DNA of 64,000 bases from Microbacteriaceae bacterium (GTDB taxonomy: Bacteria > Actinomycetota > Actinomycetes > Actinomycetales > Microbacteriaceae): the NCBI GenBank assembly GCA_025464975.1, contig JAODMT010000008.1, positions 62,001-126,000 on the forward strand, in the 5' to 3' direction. Below are positions 1-7,741 of this stretch, in pieces. Within the stretch, counting starts at the first letter, position 1. The number at the start of each line of letters is the position of its first letter. The position numbers were made by a program, and so were the translations under genes. Under the pieces are notes generated by a model, which worked only from the letters and a program-made list of their open reading frames with translations, was not told the DNA's origin and did no database searches.

Positions 1-433
1 TGGTCCGACCGCCCCAGGTCTTGATCGCGACGGTCTGGCCGCCGATCGGGTTTCCGCTGCCCGGCTTGACGACGACGCTGGTCACACCACCGGAGAGGGC
101 GTCCCGAAAGCCCTCGTCCTCGATGTCAATCGCGTCGATCGCGCGCGCCGCCGCCATGTTCGGGTTGGTCATCTCGTTGGTGTCGTTACCGGCCGCGCCG
201 TTGGCCTCCTCGTGGATTCCGACATGCCCGTGCGCCTCGATGAAGCCCGGAAGCACCCACTTGCCGGCCGCGCTGACCACGGTCGCGCCATCCGGAATGG
301 TGATGTCGGAGCCGACGGCCTTGATCACACCGTTCTCGATGAGCACCGTGCCGTTCTCGATCGGGGGCGATGACACCGGGACCACGTACCCTTCCGTGAT
401 GGCGACGACGGAGGGCAGCGTGGAATTAGTCAT
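1..433 (-). CDS. Amidohydrolase, N-terminal part (runs off left edge)
   Basis: About 144 residues are visible from an ATG at 433, reading leftwards off the window. The opening has the amidohydrolase composite fold: a short beta-sandwich stretch (IENGTVLIENGVIKAVG) and then the metal-binding motif GFIEAHGHVG, an H-x-H after a Pro-Gly-Phe/hydrophobic lead. This fits an imidazolonepropionase- or dihydroorotase-like metal-dependent hydrolase. The remaining ligands and the C-terminus lie outside, so the substrate cannot be named. No signal peptide is seen. The start is followed upstream by an intergenic repeat cluster. Family membership is well supported; exact function is not. Confidence 0.8.
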   Translation of the reverse strand, partial: MTNSTLPSVVAITEGYVVPVSSPPIENGTVLIENGVIKAVGSDITIPDGATVVSAAGKWVLPGFIEAHGHVGIHEEANGAAGNDTNEMTNPNMAAARAIDAIDIEDEGFRDALSGGVTSVVVKPGSGNPIGGQTVAIKTWGGRT

Positions 434-473
434 GTCCCAACGCTAACCCGCTTCGATGCGGGCCAGCTCCAGC

Positions 474-547
474 GGGTCGAGTAGCGAGCGCAGCGAGACC
501 CCCTCCTGCGGGTCGAGTAGCGAGCGCAGCGAGCGTATCGAGACCCC
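474..547. repeat. Intergenic palindromic-family repeat, two copies
   Basis: Two direct copies of a GGGTCGAGTAGCGAGCGCAG-type unit lie at 474-502 (short form, ending GAGACCCC) and 510-547 (full form, with the extra GCGTATCGAGACCCC). The same unit recurs at 6666-6786, where an inverted partner is also present. Both copies sit in the gap between two minus-strand genes, and the second reaches the stop codon of the ABC permease. Any reading frame across it is a by-product of the repeat. Confidence 0.85.
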
Positions 548-1401
548 TAGCGGCTGCTGACCCGGTCGAACTTGCGGATCGCGAGGGGCACGAAGACGAC
601 GAGCAGCACAATGATCCCGATTATCACCGTGAGTTCCGGATTGCGCTGAACCCAGTTGTCGGCCACCGGTGCACCCGGCGGAATGTTGCCGAACAGGTGC
701 CGCGCGGCCTGCACGAGCGCCGACACCGGGTTGAACTCTGCGAAGACGCGCAACGGGGTCGGCAGCGTTTCGCTCGGCACAAACGCGTTCGAAATGAACG
801 TGAGCGGAAACAGGATGAGGAACGACACGTTGTTGATGACCTCGGGGCTTCTCACCGTCATGCCGATGTAGGCCATCACCCAGGAGAACGCGTAGGCGAA
901 GAGGAGGAGCAGCGCGACCGCCCCGATCGCCTCGAGCGGGGTCGAGCGGATGCGCCAGCCGACGATGAGGCCCGTGGTCATCATCACGGCGAGGGAGACC
1001 GCGTTGATGAACAGGTCACCGTTGGTGCGGCCGATCAGCACCGCCGACGGGCTCATCGGGAGGGTGCGGAAGCGGTCGATGATGCCCACCTTGAGGTCTT
1101 GCGCCATCGCCGAGCCGGAATAGGTCGACCCGAAGACGATGGTCTGGGCGAAGATCCCGGCCATGATGAATTCGGTATAGCTGCTGCCCGGGATGTTGAT
1201 GACACCGGCGTAGACGTAGGTGAAGAGCAGAACGAACATGATCGGCTGCAGGGTCGTGAAGACGAGGATGTCCGGCACGCGCTTGATCTTGATGAGGTTG
1301 CGTCGGGTCGTGATCCATCCGTCGGAGAACCAGTCGGCGATCGGGGAGGCCGCCGCTCTCGTCGTGGTCGCCGCTGTCGTCGTCGTCGTTGTCGTTGTCA
1401 T
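547..1401 (-). CDS. ABC-2 type transporter permease (DrrB-like)
   Basis: A 284-residue integral membrane permease of the daunorubicin-resistance (DrrB) type. About six membrane segments can be placed near residues 44-66, 78-98, 132-150, 158-180, 189-209 and 257-275. The conserved cytoplasmic stretch MAQDLKVGIIDRFRTLPMSP lies between segments 2 and 3. It pairs with the ATPase immediately upstream, whose stop codon overlaps its ATG by one base (TGATG). Together they would form an exporter of a hydrophobic compound or lipid; the substrate is unknown. The N-terminus is odd: residues 2-14 are almost all Thr, encoded by a run of GTC/GTT triplets on the plus strand. Confidence 0.9.
   Translation of the reverse strand: MTTTTTTTTAATTTRAAASPIADWFSDGWITTRRNLIKIKRVPDILVFTTLQPIMFVLLFTYVYAGVINIPGSSYTEFIMAGIFAQTIVFGSTYSGSAMAQDLKVGIIDRFRTLPMSPSAVLIGRTNGDLFINAVSLAVMMTTGLIVGWRIRSTPLEAIGAVALLLLFAYAFSWVMAYIGMTVRSPEVINNVSFLILFPLTFISNAFVPSETLPTPLRVFAEFNPVSALVQAARHLFGNIPPGAPVADNWVQRNPELTVIIGIIVLLVVFVPLAIRKFDRVSSR
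1360..1398. repeat. Trinucleotide run encoding poly-Thr start of the permease
   Basis: Consecutive GTC/GTT triplets (ACN on the coding strand) immediately follow the ATG of the ABC permease, giving eight Thr then Ala-Ala-Thr-Thr-Thr. Slippage would change protein length by whole residues and would not break the frame. Confidence 0.7.
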
Positions 1402-2393
1402 CAGTGCCTCCCCTGTGTCTGAAGTGCCGGCGCATCGTCTTCGGTGGCCACGTGTCCGGTGAGTCGAAGGAACACGTCGTCGAGGGTCGGTCGCCGCATT
1501 CCCGCGTCGAACAGGCGGATGCCGCGGGCGCCGAGTTCGGCGAGAACGTGCTGTAGGGCCTCTGGGGCGTGCGCCGCGTCAACGGTGAGCTCGCGTCCCT
1601 CGCCGCCGACGGACGGTTCCGAGTTCCCGAAGCGGCGGAGCACCTCAACCGCCGCGCTGCTGTCCCCTGGATCGACGAGGGTGATCTCGATCCGTTGGCC
1701 GCCGATCGACGCCTTGAGCTCGTCCGAGGTGCCCTCGGCGATGACCTTTCCATCGTCGATCACGGAGATGCTGTCCGCCAGCTGGTCCGCCTCCTCGAGA
1801 TATTGGGTCGTGAGCAGCACTGTCGTTCCCTGCCCGACGAGCGAGTTGATCACGTCCCACATGCCGAGTCGGGAGCGCGGATCAAGGCCAGTGGTTGGTT
1901 CGTCGAGGAAGAGCACCTGCGGCCGCGTGACGAGCGCCCCGGCGAGGTCGATCCGTCGCCGCATTCCGCCCGAGAATCCCTTCACCGGACGGTTCTTCGC
2001 CTCCTCGAGGTCGAACAGGGTGATGAGTTCCTGAGCGCGGATCCGGGACTGCTTCGCGCCCAGATGGTAGAGCCGGCCGACCATGTCGAGGTTCTCGAAA
2101 CCGGTGAGATATTCGTCGACCGCCGCGTACTGCCCGGACACACCGATGATCGGGCGTATCTGTTGCGGGTGGGCCAACACGTCGATCCCGCCGATCCGCG
2201 CCGACCCGGAGTCCGGCCTGATCAGCGTCGTGAGCACCTTGACCGTCGTCGTCTTGCCTGCCCCGTTCGGCCCGAGCAGCGCGGTCACCGTCCCCTGGGG
2301 CACGGCGAGGTCGAGCCCGTCCAGCGCGTGAACCGGCTTGGAGCCCCTCGGGGTATAGGTCTTGGTCAGTCCAGCGGCCTCGATGAAAGACAT
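1401..2393 (-). CDS. ABC transporter ATP-binding protein (DrrA-like)
   Basis: A 330-residue ATPase. Walker [10 protein letters not shown] is at 41-49, the signature FSGGMRRR at about 140-147 and Walker B LFLDEP at 161-166. A DrrA-type C-terminal extension ends with a TLDDVFLRLTGH motif. The ATG at 2393 (MSFIEAAGLTKTY) was chosen because the family begins there. The open frame continues a further 366 bases upstream, but it overlaps the protease gene and has no homology-like content. The ATPase precedes its membrane partner and is translationally coupled to it through TGATG. The pair probably exports an amphipathic or toxic compound; the substrate is not predictable. Confidence 0.92.
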   Translation of the reverse strand: MSFIEAAGLTKTYTPRGSKPVHALDGLDLAVPQGTVTALLGPNGAGKTTTVKVLTTLIRPDSGSARIGGIDVLAHPQQIRPIIGVSGQYAAVDEYLTGFENLDMVGRLYHLGAKQSRIRAQELITLFDLEEAKNRPVKGFSGGMRRRIDLAGALVTRPQVLFLDEPTTGLDPRSRLGMWDVINSLVGQGTTVLLTTQYLEEADQLADSISVIDDGKVIAEGTSDELKASIGGQRIEITLVDPGDSSAAVEVLRRFGNSEPSVGGEGRELTVDAAHAPEALQHVLAELGARGIRLFDAGMRRPTLDDVFLRLTGHVATEDDAPALQTQGRH

Positions 2394-2445
2394 GTGGACA
2401 GCGTACACAAGTCTCGATTTTGGGCTAGACCCCCGTCCCGGTTTT

Positions 2446-4008
2446 TTAGGTGAACAGCGTGAGCAGTCCCGTTCCCTCTGGCACGCCGAGACCGGTGCAG
2501 GCGTCCCAGCCGGCCTTCGCGGCGAAGCCGCCGTTGTTGCCGAGGGTGATGTCCCTAAACCCCTCCCGCGCCGCCGTCGCCGTTCCGGTTCCGTAGAGCG
2601 TCGGATGCATGAGCCCGAGCCTCTCGCCCGACGCTTGCGCGAGCCTCGCGATGAGCGCGGCCCAGAGCGGTGCGACGGCGCTCGTTCCGCCAAAAATCTT
2701 CCGCTCCCCGTTGACCAGCACCTCGTACCCTGTCGTCGGATCGGCAACGGCCGAGACATCCGGCACTCCTCGCCCGCCGCTGCCGCGGGACGACTTCGGA
2801 ACTCCCGCCGTGGCTTGCCAGTCGGGGAGGTCGAACACGCTGCTGACTCCGCCGCCGGTAGCGCCGCCGCCTGATCCGTTGTTCCACACCGTCTCGGATC
2901 TCACGTCGCTGCCCGTCGCCCGGAGCGTCGTTCCGCCGCAGGCGAGAACGTGCGGGCTGGATGCCGGGAAGTCTGCGTGGTCGCGTCCATCGGCGGCGCC
3001 GTCCGAACTTCCGTTGTCGCCGGCGGCCACGGTGACGGTGACTCCGAGCGTCGCGGCGTCGATGAAGGCCTCGTCGAGCGCGGTGCGCGCCTGCTCGGTC
3101 CAGGCGTCTTCGTTCTGCCCCCAGCTGATCGAGATCGAGGTGGGTGTGACGGCCGCGTGTATCGCGTCGCTCACCGCGTCGACGAAGCCGTCGTCGGTGT
3201 TCGGCGCGAAATACACCACGATGCCGGCGCCCGGGCTCAGGGCACCGGCCACCTCGATGTCGAGCAGCACCTCGCCGTCCGCGCCATTCGGATCCCCGCC
3301 TGGCACGTTGGTTGCCCCGTCGACGCCCACCGCGGTGACCGTCGGGCCGGTGATGCCGAGCCCGCCGAAGTAGGTGTCGAGTTCGGACTGGGCGAATCCG
3401 CCGCCGAGCTCAATGATGGCTATCGTCTGCCCCGAGCCGTCGTATTGCGGGGGAAACCGGTAAATCTGCGCCAGGTCGAGCGGGGTGTAGCTCACCGCCA
3501 CGGAGCGCGCCTCCGCGATTCGAAACTCGGTTTTCGCCTGGGGACGGTCGTCGAGACCAAGCACCGCAATCACCACCCCGTCGAGGGCGACCGGGACCAT
3601 CAGCGTTCCGGCACGGTTGCGGTGGTCGACCTTCGACCCGTCGAGCGCGCGGCTCGTAACCGCCTGCAGATGCACCCCGAACGCTCGCGACATCGTCTCG
3701 GGGGTGCCAGCAACCCGGATTCGTCGCGACCGCTGGTCGGTAGCAATCACCCGGAGTCCGATGCCGGTGAGCGTCGAGGTCGCGAGTTCGACATCCCGCG
3801 GATCGGCCCCCATCCGCTCCGCGAACTGTGCCGAGTCGAGCCGCTCGGGTGGATCGACGGCCGGGTGCCGGCGGCGCAACACCACCGTCGCCTCGATTTC
3901 CCGGTCCGGTTCGAGCGCTCGCGTCGCCGGGGCGATGATGTCAGCGGAAGATTTCTCGCTGCCGGGCAGCGGAACGAGCTCCGGTTCCCACGCGTTGTCG
4001 TCGTTCAT
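2446..4008 (-). CDS. S53 family serine-carboxyl protease (sedolisin/kumamolisin type)
   Basis: A 520-residue pro-protease. Residues about 35-165 form a pro-kumamolisin prodomain (YTP at 174-176 marks the usual end). The catalytic domain follows: Glu246 and Asp250 in GEVLLDIE, the oxyanion Asp331 in AAGDNG, and the nucleophile Ser443 in GGTSAVAP. A C-terminal calcium site uses Asp486 (FRDITLG) and Asp502 (GWDACTG). The family works at acidic pH on proteins outside the cell. No Sec or Tat signal peptide is seen at the N-terminus, as in kumamolisin from Bacillus, so the export route is unclear. It lies 52 bases upstream of the DrrAB pair on the same strand. Confidence 0.93.
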   Translation of the reverse strand: MNDDNAWEPELVPLPGSEKSSADIIAPATRALEPDREIEATVVLRRRHPAVDPPERLDSAQFAERMGADPRDVELATSTLTGIGLRVIATDQRSRRIRVAGTPETMSRAFGVHLQAVTSRALDGSKVDHRNRAGTLMVPVALDGVVIAVLGLDDRPQAKTEFRIAEARSVAVSYTPLDLAQIYRFPPQYDGSGQTIAIIELGGGFAQSELDTYFGGLGITGPTVTAVGVDGATNVPGGDPNGADGEVLLDIEVAGALSPGAGIVVYFAPNTDDGFVDAVSDAIHAAVTPTSISISWGQNEDAWTEQARTALDEAFIDAATLGVTVTVAAGDNGSSDGAADGRDHADFPASSPHVLACGGTTLRATGSDVRSETVWNNGSGGGATGGGVSSVFDLPDWQATAGVPKSSRGSGGRGVPDVSAVADPTTGYEVLVNGERKIFGGTSAVAPLWAALIARLAQASGERLGLMHPTLYGTGTATAAREGFRDITLGNNGGFAAKAGWDACTGLGVPEGTGLLTLFT

Positions 4009-4125
4009 GGTTCCGGTCTACCGCTCGACCGAGTGGTTATCAAGCACAGGCCGTTTTCGACCCGGCGCGTCGCGGCTATCCCACCCGCTCGGGAAGCGCG
4101 AACCCCTCGGGCGGATCGCCGGCCG

Positions 4126-4386
4126 TCACCGCGCTCCATCCCTCCGTGATTCCGGGGCGGCGTCGCCCTTCGGGTGGTACTCCCCCGGGGCCAGCTCGAC
4201 GTCGCCGACATCATCCGGTCCGCCCGTTCCGGGCAGCACCTTCACGTCATCGGAGGACACCCCGTCCTCCCCGCCGGCTCTCGAGTCGACAGTGTCGTCC
4301 TGATTCCGCGCCACCTCGCGCTCGCTCGATGGACTGTAGGACATGTCCTTCTCGACGATCGGTTCGTCGTTTCCGGATTGCGTCAT
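4126..4386 (-). CDS. Small acidic hypothetical protein
   Basis: An 86-residue, strongly hydrophilic and acidic protein with no membrane segment, no Cys and much Asp, Glu, Gly and Ser. It looks intrinsically disordered. Reality is supported by a very good ribosome binding site, AAGGAGGAAGC, directly before the ATG. Three copies of a 15-base repeat lie just upstream. It is on the same strand as the S53 protease and 117 bases ahead of it, so the two may be co-transcribed. No family was recognised and no function is proposed. Confidence 0.6.
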   Translation of the reverse strand: MTQSGNDEPIVEKDMSYSPSSEREVARNQDDTVDSRAGGEDGVSSDDVKVLPGTGGPDDVGDVELAPGEYHPKGDAAPESRRDGAR

Positions 4387-4395
4387 GCTTCCTCC

Positions 4396-4440
4396 TTCAC
4401 TCGGTCAGGCTTCACTCGGTCTGGCTTCACTCGGTCTGGC
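4396..4440. repeat. Three tandem 15-bp units upstream of a small gene
   Basis: Units at 4396-4410, 4411-4425 and 4426-4440 read TTCACTCGGTCAGGC, TTCACTCGGTCTGGC, TTCACTCGGTCTGGC: the first differs at one base and the other two are identical. They form the leader region of the 86-residue acidic protein gene and abut its Shine-Dalgarno sequence. Confidence 0.9.
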
Positions 4441-4589
4441 CGAGGCTAATCCGATGCTCAGGAGAGTTCCAGCCTGCACACGAAGGCTTGACCTCGTAGA
4501 TAGGGACGGGTAGCCGCGCGGCCAGTGCAGTCGAACCGTGCCACCATTGACCGTCGGCCGTGGGGCACGACTGAAGGGCTGGTGCGGCG

Positions 4590-5273
4590 GTGAAGATCCT
4601 GATTGTGGAGGACGACCCGCAAATGGGTGGGCTGATCGATCGCGGCTTGATCGCCGAGGGCTACGAGACCGTCGTCGTCAGTAATGGTGTCGACGCTCTC
4701 ATCGCCGTGGCGACCCAGGATGTCGCGCTCGCCGCGATCGACGTGATGCTCCCCGGGATGTCAGGCTTCGAGATCTGTCGCCGGATCCGGGACACCGGGA
4801 GCTCCGTTCCGCTATTGCTCCTCACCGCTCGAGACGCCGTCGAGGACCGTGTGTACGGTCTCGACTCCGGGGCGGACGACTACCTCACCAAGCCGTTCGC
4901 CTTCGTGGAGTTGAGCGCACGGATTCGGGCGCTCCTCCGCCGCGATGCGACGGGCGAAAAACTTGCCGTGACAGTGGGCACCGTGCGGATCGACTCCGCC
5001 GCGCTCGCCGTGACCGTCGCCGGGCGTCCGCTCCCGATGAGTCCGAAGGAGTTTGCGCTGCTTCGCCTGCTCGCGAGCAATCCCGGCACCACGGTGAGCC
5101 GTTCCCGCATCCTCGAGGAGGTCTGGGGCTCGAGCGAGAACATCGACCCCAACATCGTCGACCAATACGTGAGCTACCTCCGCCGCAAGCTCGATCCGGA
5201 GGCGGCAGCCGTTCGGATCACGACGGTACGCGGCGCAGGCTACTCGCTCGATGCGAGTGCGGTGCCCCAGTGA
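4590..5273 (+). CDS. OmpR/PhoB-type response regulator
   Basis: A 227-residue two-domain regulator. In the receiver domain the acidic pocket is Asp8/Asp9, the phosphoacceptor is Asp51 (IDVMLPGMSG), and the switch residues are Thr79 and Lys101 (TKPF). The C-terminal half is a winged-helix DNA-binding domain ending RRKLDPEAAAVRITTVRGAG. The start is GTG. The sensor kinase follows at once on the same strand, separated only by a 14-bp tandem repeat. No target promoter can be named. Confidence 0.95.
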   Translation: MKILIVEDDPQMGGLIDRGLIAEGYETVVVSNGVDALIAVATQDVALAAIDVMLPGMSGFEICRRIRDTGSSVPLLLLTARDAVEDRVYGLDSGADDYLTKPFAFVELSARIRALLRRDATGEKLAVTVGTVRIDSAALAVTVAGRPLPMSPKEFALLRLLASNPGTTVSRSRILEEVWGSSENIDPNIVDQYVSYLRRKLDPEAAAVRITTVRGAGYSLDASAVPQ

Positions 5274-5308
5274 GGTGGGCACAGTGAGGTGGGCACAGTG
5301 AGGTGGGC
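5271..5308. repeat. 14-bp tandem repeat at the regulator/kinase junction
   Basis: TGAGGTGGGCACAG is present at 5271-5284 and 5285-5298, and a partial third copy begins at 5299. The first copy contains the response regulator stop codon. The second supplies a GAGG ribosome-binding element eight bases before the GTG (5298) that best fits the kinase start. The unit is not a multiple of three, so copy number changes which GTG is in frame. Confidence 0.85.
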
Positions 5309-6656
5309 CCGCCGGCTATCCATCCGCTGGAGGATCACCCTCGGCAGTCTCCTGGTTGCCGCGGTCCTTCTCAGCGGCGCGCTCGTGCTCTTCAGGGCGC
5401 AGGTGGAGAACATCCTGGTCAGCACGACGACCACCGTGCTCACCCACGACGCCTTTCCGTATGTCACCGGCGTGCTCGACTCGCCGACTCCGACGATAGA
5501 CACCCCAGCGCGCGGCCAGCTCGTCGCCGTTGTCGACCCGGCCGGCGCCGTCAAGGAATCGAATCTTCCGCGCGGCCTTCGTTCCCGGGTGGCGATCATC
5601 GCGGCCAAGTCAGACGGGGTGCACACCACCCTGGACGGCGACGACTCCTACCGGGTGCTCGTGCAGACCGTCGTGACGGATGCCGGGGACTGGACGGTGA
5701 TCACGGCGCGGAATGAGGACTCGTCCATCCTCTCGCTTCAACGGATCACCAGCGCGCTCATCTTCGGTGCGATAGTTCTCGTGATCGGAGTCGGCGTCGC
5801 ATCCTGGCTCCTCACGAGCGCCGCGCTGCGCCCGGTGGCCCGGATGCGGCGCCAGGCGATGGCTCTCGTGGCCGAGGGGTCGACCGAGCCGCTTCCGATC
5901 GGCCCGGCGAAGGACGAGCTATTCGCCCTCGGCACGACGCTCAACGAGTTCATCACCGAGGTGCGGCAATCGGTCGAGCGGGAGCGCCAGCTCGTTTCCG
6001 ATGCGAGCCACGAGCTGCGCACGCCGCTCGCCATTCTCAAGACCCAACTCGAGCTCTCCCATCTCGCGAGCGGCGATGCCACGGCGCTCGAGGCGGAGAT
6101 CACGGCGGCCGAGCGCTCGGTCGAGCGGCTTTCCGGGCTCGCGACCGGGTTGCTCGAGCTCTCCCAGCTGCAGGCGCACGCCCCGGAGACCCTCAGTTCG
6201 TGGCCGGAACTCGCGCAAGAGCTCGCGGAGTCTGTCGATCGTGCGAGGCTGCTCGCGGTGGCCAAGAACGTCACGATCGATTTCGACGTGTCCGAGGAGC
6301 CGACGGACGCCGCCTACCGCATCTCGCCGAGCAACTTCGGGCGAGTCATCGCCAACCTCGCGAACAATGCCATCACCGCGGTGCCGGAGGGGGGCACCGT
6401 TCGGATCGCTCTTCGGTACTCGAGATCCGAGCTGCTGCTCGCGGTCGTCGATTCCGGCAATGGCATGCCCGAGGACTTCCTGCCGGTGGCGTTCGACCGG
6501 TTTACCCGATCGGATGGCTCGCGGGCGAGCACCAACGTCGGTAGCGGGCTCGGGCTCGCGATCGTGCATGCGATCGTCACGGCCGCGCAGGGATCCATCA
6601 GCCTCTCCAACGCGGCCGGATTCACGGTGACCGTTTCGCTTCCGACCGCCGCCTGA
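5298..6656 (+). CDS. Sensor histidine kinase
   Basis: About 452 residues from the GTG at 5298; a GTG at 5289 in the same frame is the alternative. Membrane segments lie near 13-33 and 152-175, with an extracytoplasmic sensor region of about 115 residues between them. A HAMP-like linker follows, then the dimerisation box with phosphoacceptor His238 (SDASHELRTPL). The N box is ANLANNAI, and the G boxes are VDSGNGMPEDF and GSGLGLAIVHAI. It is the partner of the preceding response regulator. The signal sensed is unknown. Confidence 0.94.
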   Translation: MRWARRLSIRWRITLGSLLVAAVLLSGALVLFRAQVENILVSTTTTVLTHDAFPYVTGVLDSPTPTIDTPARGQLVAVVDPAGAVKESNLPRGLRSRVAIIAAKSDGVHTTLDGDDSYRVLVQTVVTDAGDWTVITARNEDSSILSLQRITSALIFGAIVLVIGVGVASWLLTSAALRPVARMRRQAMALVAEGSTEPLPIGPAKDELFALGTTLNEFITEVRQSVERERQLVSDASHELRTPLAILKTQLELSHLASGDATALEAEITAAERSVERLSGLATGLLELSQLQAHAPETLSSWPELAQELAESVDRARLLAVAKNVTIDFDVSEEPTDAAYRISPSNFGRVIANLANNAITAVPEGGTVRIALRYSRSELLLAVVDSGNGMPEDFLPVAFDRFTRSDGSRASTNVGSGLGLAIVHAIVTAAQGSISLSNAAGFTVTVSLPTAA

Positions 6657-6665
6657 TCCGTCGGC

Positions 6666-6786
6666 GGGTCGAGCAGCGAGCGCCCTTCCGCGGGTCGAGT
6701 AGCGAGCGCAGCGAGCGTATCGAGACCCCGGAACGAGATACGCCGGGTCTCGATACCCGGCCTCGTCCCTCGGTCGCTACTCGACC
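6666..6786. repeat. Intergenic palindromic repeat cluster
   Basis: In order: a truncated unit at 6666-6683 (GGGTCGAGCAGCGAGCGC), a full unit at 6692-6729 matching 510-547 base for base, and an inverted unit at 6745-6786 beginning GGGTCTCGATAC and ending CGCTACTCGACC. The direct and inverted arms can pair to form a long imperfect hairpin. The rest of the gap, up to the start at 6935, shows no gene. Confidence 0.85.
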
Positions 6787-6934
6787 AACAGAACGGGCCC
6801 TCCTGAGCGCAGTCTGTGTGGACTCTCACGCCCGCACGGGCCGTTCCCAACCTCGCCCCAAGTCTCGCCAGCGAGCATGGAACGAGAGCCGGACTTTATG
6901 CACCGGCCGTTTTCGAACCCCCAAGGCAGACACC

Positions 6935-7741
6935 ATGAACGCGACACCACGATCAAACGACACTCTCGTGGTCATCCCCACCTACAACGAGCGGGAAAAC
7001 CTCTCCGACATCATCGCGAGGCTCCTGCGCAGCGCACCAACCGTTGACGTGCTCGTTGTCGACGACAACTCGCCCGACGGCACGGGCGCCCTCGCGTCGG
7101 TGCTCGCGGCCGGGCACGACCGAATCAACGTGCTGCACCGCACCGAGAAGGACGGACTCGGTGCCGCATACCGCGCCGGCTTCGACTGGGGACTCGCCAA
7201 GGGCTACGAGCGATTCGTTGAAATGGACGCGGATGGCTCGCACCAACCCGAACAGCTCTCTCGGCTGCTCGACCGGCTCGACGACTCCGACGTCGTGCTC
7301 GGCTCGCGCTGGGTGCGCGGCGGCTCCGTGGAAAACTGGCCGCTTCGCCGTTCGGTGCTCTCCCAAGGGGGAAGCCTGTACGCGCGAATCGCCCTCGGAA
7401 TTCCGGTGCGCGACATCACGGGCGGCTATCGAGCCTTCACCGCCGACGCGCTCCGAACGGTCGACTACCAGAACGTCCTGAGCCGGGGGTACTGCTTTCA
7501 GATCGACATGCTGTGGCGCGCGTACACCGCCGGACTGCGCATTTCCGAAGTTCCGATCACCTTCGTCGAGCGCGTGCACGGCGAATCGAAGATGAGTTCC
7601 GGAATCGTGAAAGAGGCAATCCTCAAGGTCACTGTCTGGGGGGTGCGCGGTCTTCCGTCCCGTATCTCCGGTGATCGCAAGAACGCCGCCGTGTCCATCC
7701 GCGCCGCGCGAGTCGCCCGGGAGCACAGCCATGCGTCGTGA
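6935..7741 (+). CDS. Polyprenol-phosphate hexosyltransferase (Ppm1/DPM1-like, GT2)
   Basis: A 268-residue single-domain GT2 enzyme. It transfers a sugar (mannose or glucose) from a nucleotide donor to polyprenyl phosphate. Motifs seen are VVIPTYNERENL near the N-terminus, VVDDNSPDGTG, and the metal site EMDADGSHQPEQL. The C-terminal part ITGGYRAF and ITFVERVHGESKMS is typical of the dolichol-phosphate mannose synthase family. There is no transmembrane domain, unlike the two-domain forms. The ATG at 6935 is preferred over upstream candidates because the family homology starts just after it. Its stop codon lies inside the next gene (11-base overlap), which fits synthesis and flipping of a lipid-linked sugar. 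Confidence 0.92.
   Translation: MNATPRSNDTLVVIPTYNERENLSDIIARLLRSAPTVDVLVVDDNSPDGTGALASVLAAGHDRINVLHRTEKDGLGAAYRAGFDWGLAKGYERFVEMDADGSHQPEQLSRLLDRLDDSDVVLGSRWVRGGSVENWPLRRSVLSQGGSLYARIALGIPVRDITGGYRAFTADALRTVDYQNVLSRGYCFQIDMLWRAYTAGLRISEVPITFVERVHGESKMSSGIVKEAILKVTVWGVRGLPSRISGDRKNAAVSIRAARVAREHSHAS

Noticed and set aside
426-611. Short minus-strand frame with a repeated peptide
   Set aside because: Peptide repeat is only the translated intergenic DNA repeat.
697-1422. Long plus-strand open frame opposite the ABC permease
   Set aside because: Antisense shadow of a clear membrane permease; no homology-like content and Arg/His-rich composition typical of shadow frames in high-GC DNA.
2394-2759. 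N-terminal extension of the DrrA-like ATPase frame
   Set aside because: Overlaps the protease gene in another frame, and the ABC domain begins at the ATG 2393.
2950-4149. 399-residue plus-strand frame
   Set aside because: Antisense to the S53 protease, whose catalytic motifs are intact.
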